Origin: Oligoflexia bacterium
Lineage (GTDB): Bacteria > Bdellovibrionota > UBA1018
Direction of reading: 5' to 3'
Length of the DNA stretch: 8,140 nt
Assembly (NCBI GenBank): GCA_903858195.1
Contig: CAIOHW010000419.1
Coordinates: forward strand, 1-8,140
In this document: positions 1 to 5,908 of the stretch, in pieces
Position numbering within the stretch: position 1 is the first letter of the stretch
Layout of the letters: each line of letters opens with the position of its first letter
Program-made: the position numbers and the translations under genes
The notes under the pieces: generated by a model
Database searches by the model: none
Told to the model about the DNA's origin: nothing
What the model saw: the letters and a program-made list of their open reading frames with translations, nothing else

Positions 1-519
1 GCGCTCGTGGCCGCGCTCGGAGTGCTGGCCGCTCTCTTCCTTCCCGACGAAGGCGGGAAGGGTGGAAACCAGGGCAAACGGGGACCGTCATCGGTCCAGG
101 GATCCGGTCCCGGAGGTATCGAGGAGAAGCAGGATCTTGAGTCGCTCCTGCCGAAACTCGCAGAGCCTCCAAGAAACAAGACTGCCGAGATGTTTTTTCG
201 GCAGGGGTTTCGAGAGTTCAAGTCCCGAAACTACCTGAGGGCCCGGTCTCAGTTTGAGCTCGCGCTCCAGATCGTACCCGACCATGAGATGGCGAGGCGT
301 TACCGGGAGAACTGCAACCAGGCCATCGACGATGAGGTCAAGACCCTGATCGAGGCCGGTAGAAAAAGCTTCGAGAGTGGAAAGCTGCGTGAAGCTCGCG
401 GGTTCTTTGAGGCGATCCGGCGCCTATTGAGTGCCGACCAGTCGAACCCGGCCTATCTGGAAGCAGGCGATCTGCTCAAGAAAGTCACTGACGAGCAGGC
501 ACTGGAGTCGGGCGGATGA
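1..519 (+). CDS. Membrane-anchored TPR protein, 3' part only (possible FHA-TM-TPR paralogue)
   Basis: The reading frame is open from the first base, so the gene very probably begins upstream; the GTG at 7 lies inside a hydrophobic stretch (ALVAALGVLAALFLP) and is a poor start. The visible 172 codons give the end of a membrane helix, a Gly/Lys/Pro-rich linker, then a helical region with a TPR-like unit around nt 178-285 (FRQGFREFKSRNYLRARSQF) and a second around nt 330-420. This order, helix then charged linker then TPRs, matches the second half of the next protein, so the missing N-terminus may also carry an FHA domain; that is inference. The stop overlaps the next start as ATGA at 516-519, indicating translational coupling. 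TPRs usually mediate protein-protein contacts. The precise function is not recognised. Confidence 0.75.
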   Translation, partial: ALVAALGVLAALFLPDEGGKGGNQGKRGPSSVQGSGPGGIEEKQDLESLLPKLAEPPRNKTAEMFFRQGFREFKSRNYLRARSQFELALQIVPDHEMARRYRENCNQAIDDEVKTLIEAGRKSFESGKLREARGFFEAIRRLLSADQSNPAYLEAGDLLKKVTDEQALESGG

Positions 520-2795
520 ACGCCATCCTGACCATACTCAGGAACGGACAGACCCTGAAGAGCCAGCCCCTGGCCGGGGGCGAGCTTGTGCTCGGGCGGG
601 GCGACTCGTGCGATGTTCGGCTGGATGATCGGGCGGTCTCGCGGCAGCATGCCCTGCTGAGGTCCTCGGAGGGAGGGATCAGCATCGAGCGAAAAAGTCC
701 AATGGCTCCATTGACGGTAAATGGCGCCGAGTGCGAGGCCACGATCCTCAAGGAGGGCGATGAGATCGGCATCGGTCCATTCCTGATCCGCATCTCAGTG
801 CCCGGCCATTCCGTCGCGCGGGCTGAGTTCGTGGCAGAGGAGCCTCCCGCCGCCCCACCACTCCTTCCCTCGATCGAGGCTTTCTCAGAGCCGCCCGGAA
901 ATGAGCTTGTAGCGGAGTCCTCCTCCGAGCCGCTGCCGGTTTCGATTTCAATTCCAACCCCAGACCCTATGGTCGCATCCGAGCCCTCGCTGAGCCTGGC
1001 AGGGTCGAGCTCAAGCTTCTCGAGTCCGAGCGCAGTTCCGGCCGAGATCGATGTATCGATGGTTTCGATGGAACCCGTCGAGGTGGCCGAGGATGCCAAG
1101 ACGAGCATGCTGGGCGGAGAGGCAGTCAAGCTCAAGATCACAATCGCTCCGGGCTCGGCAAATTTGGAGGCGGGTGAGTTCGATCAGGAAGAGATCTCGA
1201 TAGGTCGCGGCAAAGGCTGCGACATCGTCCTGAACGACAAAAAGGCATCCAGGAAGCACGCAGTGATTCGCCGAATCGGGGTGGGTGCAGGGGCGACCTA
1301 TTCGGTCGTGGATCTCCAATCTGCAAACGGCACGCAGGTGAATGGAGCCCGGATCTCCGAGCACATGCTCTCGGGAGACGACCTCATCAGGATTGGCGAT
1401 GTCGACATCATCGTCCAATCCGTGAGCGCAGGCTTCGAGGCCCGGGCCAGTCGATTTCTCAAGGTCGATGGGCCCGAGGCCATCCATGTGGATCCGGACG
1501 AGGATGCCGATCTGTTTGGCTCTGCGCAGCCGGTCGAAGCTCCGATGCCGATCCTGCCTTCAGCATCTGGAGGTACGGGTTTTTCGGGGCTATCGGGCGT
1601 ATCCGGAATTGCTGGAATCTCGACCTCCGGCGGTGCGGGCGGGAGCGGTAGCCTGCTCGAGAAGTTTCGGGCCCTGCCTCCCGGACGCCAGCTCCGGATC
1701 GGACTGCTGGCGGTCATGGGTGTGGTGTTCGTGATGACCATGGGCGAAGAAGATGCGCCCAAAACCAAGAAGAAGTCGCCTCAGACCGCCGCCTCGGCGA
1801 TTCCAGCACCTTCGGGATCGGGGCAGCCGGGAGCACGCCCCGGATCTTCGCTTCCCACCTTTGCCCAGCTCAAGCCCGAGCTGCAGAAGTTCGTCGATGC
1901 GCAGTACAACCTCGCGATGGAGTATTACCGCAATCGCGACTTTGAGCGCTCACTGTACGAGGTTGAGAAAATCTTTCAGTACGTCGCGGAATACAAGGAC
2001 GCAACCGACCTCAGACGCTACTCGATCGAGGGAAGGCAACGACTGCAGGCGCAGGAAGAAGAGCGCAAGCGCAAGGAGGCCGAAAAGCAGCTGCGCGAAA
2101 AGGTATCCAGGCTTGTTCTGGAAATTGATGGGCACATGCAGCGAAAGGAGTTTGATCGCGCGCGTGAGTATTTTGCCGAAGTCATCGCGATCGATCCTGA
2201 AAATCCGCAGATCGCCGAGTGGAAGGCCCAGATCCAGAAATATGATGACGAAAAGCGTGAGGCCGAGCTTCGAAAGCGAATGATGGATGAAACCCATGCG
2301 CGTGCGCTGGAGATCATCGCGGACGCTGACCGGCAGCGGAAGGACCGGAGGTGGCTTGAGTCGATCCAGACGTATGATTCTGCGATCAGGCTCGGCCCCG
2401 AGGATCGCAAGATCATGGATCGGGCCCGCCGTGGAGCGGATCTCGCACGCTCGGGGCTCAAGTCGGCGGTAGAGCCGCTGATCGCAACCGGAACGGAGGC
2501 TGAGTCGCAGGGTGATTTTGCCAGAGCCTTCCAGTCGTACGACCAGGTGAAGGGCATTGACCCCGGTGACTCAAGAGCCGTTGATGGGATTGCGCGAATT
2601 CGCAGCATTCTCAATGAGCAGGTGAAGGGTCTCTACACCGAGGGAGTGCTTGCGGAGAGCTACAGTGATTTTGCCCAGGCCAAGGCAAAGTTTGAGCAGA
2701 TCCTTGAGATCGCCCCCAAGGACGACCCCTACTACAGCCGCGCCAAGCGAAAGCTTGCGAAGTATTTCGTAAAGGAGGAGCCCAAGCTTGAGTGA
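516..2795 (+). CDS. Double-FHA, single-pass membrane, TPR-repeat protein
   Basis: The protein has 759 residues. FHA domain 1 (about 1-95) has the GR pair at 27-28, SRQH at 42-45 and VNG at 68-70. FHA domain 2 (about 203-302) has GR at 230-231, SRKH at 245-248 and SANGTQVNG at 269-277, the full set for phosphothreonine binding. The domains are joined by a Pro/Ser/Glu-rich linker (96-200). A Gly/Ser-rich stretch (350-380) leads to one membrane helix (about 393-409), preceded by arginines, which suggests a cytoplasmic N-terminus. A Lys/Pro linker follows, then about five TPR-like helix pairs (roughly 457-490, 530-562, 596-628, 651-684, 703-735) with charged coiled-coil-prone segments at 505-530 and 573-592. 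The ATG at 516 has GGAG at 504-507, 8 bases upstream. FHA domains bind phosphothreonine, so a role as a phosphorylation-responsive scaffold for the pilus machine, with FHA inside and TPRs in the periplasm, is inferred from context. Confidence 0.9.
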   Translation: MNAILTILRNGQTLKSQPLAGGELVLGRGDSCDVRLDDRAVSRQHALLRSSEGGISIERKSPMAPLTVNGAECEATILKEGDEIGIGPFLIRISVPGHSVARAEFVAEEPPAAPPLLPSIEAFSEPPGNELVAESSSEPLPVSISIPTPDPMVASEPSLSLAGSSSSFSSPSAVPAEIDVSMVSMEPVEVAEDAKTSMLGGEAVKLKITIAPGSANLEAGEFDQEEISIGRGKGCDIVLNDKKASRKHAVIRRIGVGAGATYSVVDLQSANGTQVNGARISEHMLSGDDLIRIGDVDIIVQSVSAGFEARASRFLKVDGPEAIHVDPDEDADLFGSAQPVEAPMPILPSASGGTGFSGLSGVSGIAGISTSGGAGGSGSLLEKFRALPPGRQLRIGLLAVMGVVFVMTMGEEDAPKTKKKSPQTAASAIPAPSGSGQPGARPGSSLPTFAQLKPELQKFVDAQYNLAMEYYRNRDFERSLYEVEKIFQYVAEYKDATDLRRYSIEGRQRLQAQEEERKRKEAEKQLREKVSRLVLEIDGHMQRKEFDRAREYFAEVIAIDPENPQIAEWKAQIQKYDDEKREAELRKRMMDETHARALEIIADADRQRKDRRWLESIQTYDSAIRLGPEDRKIMDRARRGADLARSGLKSAVEPLIATGTEAESQGDFARAFQSYDQVKGIDPGDSRAVDGIARIRSILNEQVKGLYTEGVLAESYSDFAQAKAKFEQILEIAPKDDPYYSRAKRKLAKYFVKEEPKLE
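2771..2780 (+). promoter_or_regulatory. Strong ribosome binding site that decides a TTG start
   Basis: The sequence AAAGGAGGAG lies inside the 3' end of the FHA gene. It ends 7 bases before TTG 2788 but 22 bases before the first ATG (2803) of the next frame. This near-ideal Shine-Dalgarno sequence therefore favours the rare TTG as the start of the PP2C-like gene. Confidence 0.75.
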
Positions 2796-3492
2796 ACCCG
2801 CAATGATCCGCGTGGCGGCATCGAACTTCAGTGAGCGCCCCGGTTTTGATGGAGTCTCGGAGAACCACCATGTGAGCCTTCCTTCACAGGGCATCCTTGC
2901 GCTTGCGGATGGACTGGGGGGCACTACCGCCGGGAGGCAGGCTGCATCGCTGGCCTGCGCTTCGGTCGTGGAGTTTCTGCAGCGCGAGGCTCGGGACCAG
3001 GAGGCGACTCTTCCGTTTGTCCTGAGGAGTTATCTCTCACTGCCCGCAAACGTGCTTTTCAATGCCTTGGTGCATGCCAACCGGCGCTTGCTTGCCGTGA
3101 ATGCGGACCGCGGTGTCCACGAAAAGGGGGCAGCCTCGATCGTGGCCGGATTCGTGGACCGGCAGTCGCTTGCCTTGGCGTCGGTCGGGTCGGTGTCAGC
3201 CTGGCTTGAGCGCGAGGGTCGGATGGAGGAGCTGCTGCGTCCGCGCACGTGGGGCAGGCTGCAGGACCCGGTTCGTCCCCCCCCGGGCTGGATGTCCAGA
3301 ATTCCGCTCTCAGCCCTGGGGGTGGTGGCAGATCTGGAGCCTGAGATCATTGAGTTCAGACTCAGGCCCGGAGATCGGGTTCATATCGGCACAGGGGTGT
3401 CCGCTGGAATCGATAATGTGCAAGAGTTTCAATATGATATGGCTGAATCGGGGGCCCCCGAGAAGGCGACCCTGACGTGGGGGTTCGAGTAG
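2788..3492 (+). CDS. PP2C-family (PPM) phosphatase-like protein, probably catalytically impaired
   Basis: This 234-residue protein follows the order of PP2C motifs. ALADGLGG at 38-45 matches the metal-binding DGxGG and is followed by TAGRQAAS. GAASIVAGFV at 114-123 matches the GTT-like strand. VGSVSAWL at 133-140 sits where VGDSRAYL is usual. ALGV at 177-180 matches the ALG turn, and PGDRVHIGTGVSAGI at 194-208 sits where PGDRLLLCSDGLTD is usual. The Asp in the second-to-last and last of these is missing, the N-terminal NED motif reads SENH (24-27), and no C-terminal D-N-x-T motif is seen. Only the central Asp41 is kept, so metal-dependent phosphatase activity looks unlikely and a phosphate-sensing or binding role is possible. 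Start TTG 2788 is chosen from the strong ribosome binding site. The gene overlaps the FHA gene by 8 bases, which suggests a shared pathway. It contains an eight-C run at 3277-3284. Confidence 0.8.
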   Translation: MSEPAMIRVAASNFSERPGFDGVSENHHVSLPSQGILALADGLGGTTAGRQAASLACASVVEFLQREARDQEATLPFVLRSYLSLPANVLFNALVHANRRLLAVNADRGVHEKGAASIVAGFVDRQSLALASVGSVSAWLEREGRMEELLRPRTWGRLQDPVRPPPGWMSRIPLSALGVVADLEPEIIEFRLRPGDRVHIGTGVSAGIDNVQEFQYDMAESGAPEKATLTWGFE

Positions 3493-3523
3493 TTGACTGA
3501 AACCATAGGGCTTGGGCTATACT
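3493..3523 (+). promoter_or_regulatory. Sigma70-like promoter for the pilin block
   Basis: TTGACT at 3493-3498 matches the -35 consensus in 5 of 6 positions, and TATACT at 3518-3523 matches the -10 consensus in 5 of 6. The spacing is 19 bases, longer than the ideal 17. The elements begin directly after the TAG of the PP2C-like gene and fill the only real gap between genes in the window. The predicted transcript start is near 3530. A separate promoter would let the pilins be made in greater amounts than the FHA/PP2C genes upstream. No experimental support is available from sequence alone. Confidence 0.6.
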
Positions 3524-3544
3524 TAGCTTTGAGGGTGGAGAGCC

Positions 3545-3583
3545 GTGACGGGCCTCAGGTTTTTGAAAGAATGTCCGAAATGA
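3545..3583 (+). CDS. Possible 12-residue leader peptide upstream of the first pilin
   Basis: A Shine-Dalgarno-like GAGGGTGGAG at 3531-3540 has no good partner in the pilin frame but lies 4 bases before GTG 3545. That GTG opens a short frame, MTGLRFLKECPK, ending with TGA at 3581-3583. The stop overlaps ATG 3580, a candidate pilin start, as ATGA. The arrangement would let ribosomes loaded right at the mRNA 5' end pass to the pilin by coupling. The frame is very short and could be chance. Confidence 0.25.
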   Translation: MTGLRFLKECPK

Positions 3584-3831
3584 AGTTTATGGAACAGCGT
3601 TTCTTCAATCCATCGCTGAAACCGTCTTGGGCCTCGGTCAGGCAGCGAGTCGTTTCGCTCTCGCGGTCGCTGCTCAAGGACGATTCGGGACAGTCCATGA
3701 CCGAATACATCCTGATCTTGTTCATGGTCGTCCTGCTGTTTAACCAGCTCAAGGGCCGATTCTTGAGCAAGATGCAGGGGCTGGTGGACAAGGTGGGTGG
3801 TGACCTTGATAGCGCCACTAGCGGAGAATAA
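3580..3831 (+). CDS. flp: Flp-type pilin (major pilin candidate 1)
   Basis: From ATG 3580 the protein has 83 residues. The class III prepilin signal DDSG|QSMTEY matches the Flp motif G|xxxxEY, with cleavage predicted after Gly37, followed by the helix ILILFMVVLLFNQL. The mature pilin would be 46 residues, a normal Flp size, and would polymerise into the Tad fibre after processing by the TadV-like peptidase two genes on. Starts at 3571 and 3589 in the same frame are possible. The frame is also open back to 3493, but that region holds the promoter, so an earlier start is unlikely. ATG 3580 has GAAAGA 9 bases upstream and overlaps the stop of a possible leader peptide. The 34-40 residue leader is longer than in most Flp prepilins and rich in Arg/Lys. 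Confidence 0.85.
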   Translation: MKFMEQRFFNPSLKPSWASVRQRVVSLSRSLLKDDSGQSMTEYILILFMVVLLFNQLKGRFLSKMQGLVDKVGGDLDSATSGE

Positions 3832-4051
3832 TCCGTCCCCTCGTGGTCGATTCCTTCGGGCGCTGCTCGATGACGAGCGCGGGCAGGGGATCACCGAGTA
3901 CATCCTCATCCTCAGTTTCTCGATCGCAACTTCGGTGCTGTTTGCCCGCCTGATCAAGGCTGGAATCGATCGTGGGATTCTCGTCTTTGGCGGCGAGCTC
4001 GAGCGGGACCTCAAGACCGGGAGGACTCAGCTGGGTGCCTGGAAGAATTGA
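3797..4051 (+). CDS. flp: Flp-type pilin (tandem copy 2)
   Basis: This 84-residue protein resembles its upstream neighbour around the processing site: RALLDDERG|QGITEYILIL against RSLLKDDSG|QSMTEYILIL, pointing to a tandem duplication. Cleavage is predicted after Gly29, leaving a 55-residue mature pilin with helix ILILSFSIATSVLFARLI and a charged C-terminus. The start is uncertain: GTG 3797 has GGTGGA at 3783-3788, GTG 3800 follows directly, and TTG 3806 has AAGGTGG 9 bases upstream. All three lie inside the end of the first pilin gene, so the overlap is 26-35 bases. It could be a second major pilin, a minor pilin or an assembly initiator; the sequence does not decide. Confidence 0.82.
   Translation: MVTLIAPLAENNPSPRGRFLRALLDDERGQGITEYILILSFSIATSVLFARLIKAGIDRGILVFGGELERDLKTGRTQLGAWKN
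4019..4025 (+). promoter_or_regulatory. Ribosome binding site that decides the peptidase GTG start
   Basis: GGGAGGA lies in the 3' end of the second pilin gene and is followed after 9 bases by GTG 4035. The upstream in-frame start at 3972 would add an unrelated 21-residue extension read from the pilin's own codons, so GTG 4035 is preferred. Confidence 0.7.
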
Positions 4052-4583
4052 AGAGGCCGGACCCGTCCTCGCCATCACCCTGCTCTCGCTCCTTGCCGCA
4101 CTCTGGGATGTGCGCACCCGTCGCATTCCCAACTGGCTCACCTTTGCGGCCTCCGCCGCAGGAATCATCTACTTCTCCCTGCATGCAGGCTGGGGAGGTC
4201 TTGGGCTGGCATTCGCGGGAGCGCTCGTGGGCCTGCTTGCCTATGTGCCGCTCTTTGCGATGGGGTGGATGGGGGCGGGGGATGCCAAGTTTCTCATGGC
4301 GCTTGGAGCCTGGGGTGGCCCTCGATACGCACTCAACGTGGCGGTCCTCTCGATCGGAGTGGGGGCTGTATTCGGGTTTTTGCAGATTCTCGTCACTGGG
4401 CGGCTCCAGGATTTTGTGAGGCGCTTCTGGAGCTTTGCGCGCTCGTGGACCTTCCGCGAGCTGGAGCCCCTTCCATTTCGGGGAGATCGGAGCCTCACGC
4501 TGCCCTTTGCCGTACCCATGGCCGTGGCTGCAGTGGGGCGTAGCCTCGATCGTCTGCCTGAGGTGGTGACATGGCTTCGCTAA
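4035..4583 (+). CDS. tadV: Tad prepilin peptidase (A24 family aspartic protease, TadV/CpaA type)
   Basis: From GTG 4035 the protein has 182 residues and several membrane helices (about 10-24, 35-49, 55-77, 100-120, 156-169). The two A24 aspartate motifs are present: WDVRTRRIPN with Asp25 after the first helix, and MGAGDAKF with Asp83 in the GxGD motif. There is no N-terminal cysteine-rich methyltransferase domain, as is usual for TadV/CpaA rather than PilD. It is expected to cut pilin and pseudopilin leaders after the Gly of G|xxxxE at the inner membrane. The gene sits between the second and third pilin-like genes, overlapping the former by 17 bases and the latter by 13. The Arg-rich loop at 129-151 before the last helix is likely cytoplasmic. 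Confidence 0.9.
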   Translation: MPGRIEEAGPVLAITLLSLLAALWDVRTRRIPNWLTFAASAAGIIYFSLHAGWGGLGLAFAGALVGLLAYVPLFAMGWMGAGDAKFLMALGAWGGPRYALNVAVLSIGVGAVFGFLQILVTGRLQDFVRRFWSFARSWTFRELEPLPFRGDRSLTLPFAVPMAVAAVGRSLDRLPEVVTWLR

Positions 4584-4864
4584 ACAGGCGGCACTCGGGC
4601 AAACCGGCCGAGTCCGGTCAGGCCCTGACCGAGTACGTTTTGCTCGTTGCCCTCATTGCGCTCGCCTACCTTCTGGTGGTCCGGCAGTTCCGCGCCCTGC
4701 AGCTGGCTGATCGTCTCCTCGATCCCATCCGCGAGCGTTACGCGACGATCTACCGTTTCGGTCATCCGCAGGCCAAGCCACCCGAGGAGGGCGGAGCCTT
4801 TCATCCCCGGATCCCGCAGGGAAATACGATCCGTCTCTTCATTAATCCGAGGGAGACCCAATGA
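4571..4864 (+). CDS. Third Flp-like pilin with extended C-terminal tail
   Basis: This 97-residue protein has a short leader ending ESG|QALTEY (cleavage after Gly16), then the helix VLLVALIALAYLLVV, so it carries the same class III prepilin signal as the two Flp pilins. The mature protein would be about 81 residues, clearly longer than a typical Flp (about 50), because of a polar tail (about 45-97) rich in Pro, Arg and aromatic residues, ending RLFINPRETQ. It could be a minor pilin, a tip or priming subunit, or a reduced pseudopilin. ATG 4571 is preceded by GAGGTGG at 4560-4566, 4 bases away, and overlaps the peptidase gene by 13 bases. The stop overlaps the next start as ATGA. Confidence 0.75.
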   Translation: MASLNRRHSGKPAESGQALTEYVLLVALIALAYLLVVRQFRALQLADRLLDPIRERYATIYRFGHPQAKPPEEGGAFHPRIPQGNTIRLFINPRETQ

Positions 4865-5442
4865 GCCGGCGGAGGCAAGCAGGCAACGGCGAGGCCGGGC
4901 AGTCGACTCTCGAGTTCGTGCTCACGATGATCCTGTTCGTGGGCTTCCTGCTCTTCTTCATGAAGCTGTCGTTCTTCATGGCCTACGGAAACCTGGTCCA
5001 ATACGCCACTTTTTTGGCGGCACGCTCGTACCAGGCATCGGGGCCGGATGAGAACGATCAGCGCGACCGGGCCAAGCTCACCCTGGTGCGGCTGCTCAAA
5101 AAGTCCGAGGGAGAGACAGGAACCGAACGATTTCAGGCGATTGCGCAGGGATCAGGAGGCGGCGACCCCATCGGCGCCCAGGTCGGACCCGATGCCCTTT
5201 TCGACCCCGCAGATGACGCTAACAGTTGGCTGCAAGGTGTCCGATATACCTTCAGGAGTCGACTATTTGTGAACCTGCTTGGTGACAAACCCAGCCCACC
5301 CCAGCCCGGCCAGCCAGGAGCCCAGTCTCCGGGCGTGGTGTCGTTTATTTCCGAGAGCTGGCTGGGACGCGAGGTCACCGAGAGCGAGTGCAGGCAGGAA
5401 GTCGAGGAGGTGCTCCGTGGCGAGCTCGATAACGGCTGCTGA
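4861..5442 (+). CDS. tadE: TadE-type pseudopilin
   Basis: The protein has 193 residues. A basic N-terminus (MSRRRQ) leads to EAG|QSTLEF, a TadE-like processing signal with Glu at +5 and cleavage after Gly13, then a long hydrophobic helix (about 20-45). The body is a polar periplasmic domain with a Gly/Asp-rich part (97-120), a Pro/Gln/Gly-rich linker (143-158) and a Glu-rich end. Cys177 and Cys193 are the only cysteines and could form a disulfide. TadE and TadF are pseudopilins needed for Flp pilus assembly in known Tad systems. ATG 4861 has GGGAG at 4851-4855, 5 bases upstream, and the gene overlaps the next by 26 bases. Confidence 0.8.
   Translation: MSRRRQAGNGEAGQSTLEFVLTMILFVGFLLFFMKLSFFMAYGNLVQYATFLAARSYQASGPDENDQRDRAKLTLVRLLKKSEGETGTERFQAIAQGSGGGDPIGAQVGPDALFDPADDANSWLQGVRYTFRSRLFVNLLGDKPSPPQPGQPGAQSPGVVSFISESWLGREVTESECRQEVEEVLRGELDNGC
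5404..5410 (+). promoter_or_regulatory. Ribosome binding site that decides the second TadE-like start
   Basis: GAGGAGG ends 6 bases before GTG 5417. The frame is open back to 5279, but that longer version would be Arg/Ser/Pro-rich shadow sequence of the upstream gene and would bury the pilin-type signal 57 residues in. GTG 5417 puts the signal at residues 9-17. Confidence 0.75.
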
Positions 5443-5908
5443 GCGCGGCCAGAGCCTGCTTGAGTTTGTGCTGCTCCTGCCGGTCATGGTGGGAATGGTC
5501 ATGCTCACGGTCCGGATCAGTTCCGGGATCCAGGTGTCCATCGTGAACCAAAAATACTCGCGCCTCAGGATCTTCGAGTTTGCCGACAATGCCCCCTATT
5601 ATCCGAAGCTCGACTTCTTCAGGCGCTTCTTTATCGAGCAGAATGCCAATCGCATGGTGATCGGCGTATCCGAGCAGCCACTCTCTGGAGACACGGTGGA
5701 GCCGGATGCCAGTACCGTCAAGATCAACTCAAGCCGCCAGGTCGTGGGGAGCAGCGAGCCCAAGGCGGAACCCGATCTTCGCAGCGAAGTGCGTGTGCGC
5801 AACACGGTTGAGCTCTGCACGCCCCTGCGGGTCTCGGGCGGACAGGAGATTGAATGGGGTGAGGCCAGCCTCAGGAACCTCGCAGCCTGCAGGAGCGGAT
5901 CGTCATGA
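5417..5908 (+). CDS. Second TadE/TadF-like pseudopilin
   Basis: From GTG 5417 the protein has 163 residues. AERG|QSLLEF gives a predicted cleavage after Gly11, followed by the helix VLLLPVMVGMVMLTV. The rest is a soluble domain with no motif I can name, Arg-rich around 49-52 and acidic/polar further on. Cys134 and Cys158 are the only cysteines, again near the C-terminus as in the upstream TadE-like protein. Outside the signal the two share little visible identity, so they are more likely a TadE/TadF-like pair than a recent duplication. The gene overlaps its upstream neighbour by 26 bases and the next start as ATGA (5905-5908). Confidence 0.78.
   Translation: MASSITAAERGQSLLEFVLLLPVMVGMVMLTVRISSGIQVSIVNQKYSRLRIFEFADNAPYYPKLDFFRRFFIEQNANRMVIGVSEQPLSGDTVEPDASTVKINSSRQVVGSSEPKAEPDLRSEVRVRNTVELCTPLRVSGGQEIEWGEASLRNLAACRSGSS

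Noticed and set aside
485..1141. Long minus-strand open frame (218 codons) opposite the FHA gene
   Set aside because: It lies wholly opposite a strongly supported FHA coding region, is Ser/Pro/Arg-biased with no motif, and is a typical shadow in GC-rich DNA.
3448..3461. Perfect 14-base palindrome TCGGGGGCCCCCGA as a possible terminator
   Set aside because: It has no loop, is not followed by a T-run, and lies inside the PP2C-like coding region; most likely chance in GC-rich sequence.
3493..3579. N-terminal extension of the first pilin from TTG 3493
   Set aside because: The TTG is the -35 element of the promoter and has no ribosome binding site; the transcript probably starts downstream of it.
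3972..4034. Upstream start for the prepilin peptidase
   Set aside because: The extension overlaps the pilin gene, is not membrane-like, and GTG 4035 has a well placed GGGAGGA.
5279..5416. Upstream start for the second TadE-like gene
   Set aside because: It would place 46 shadow-type residues before the processing signal; GTG 5417 has a clear ribosome binding site.
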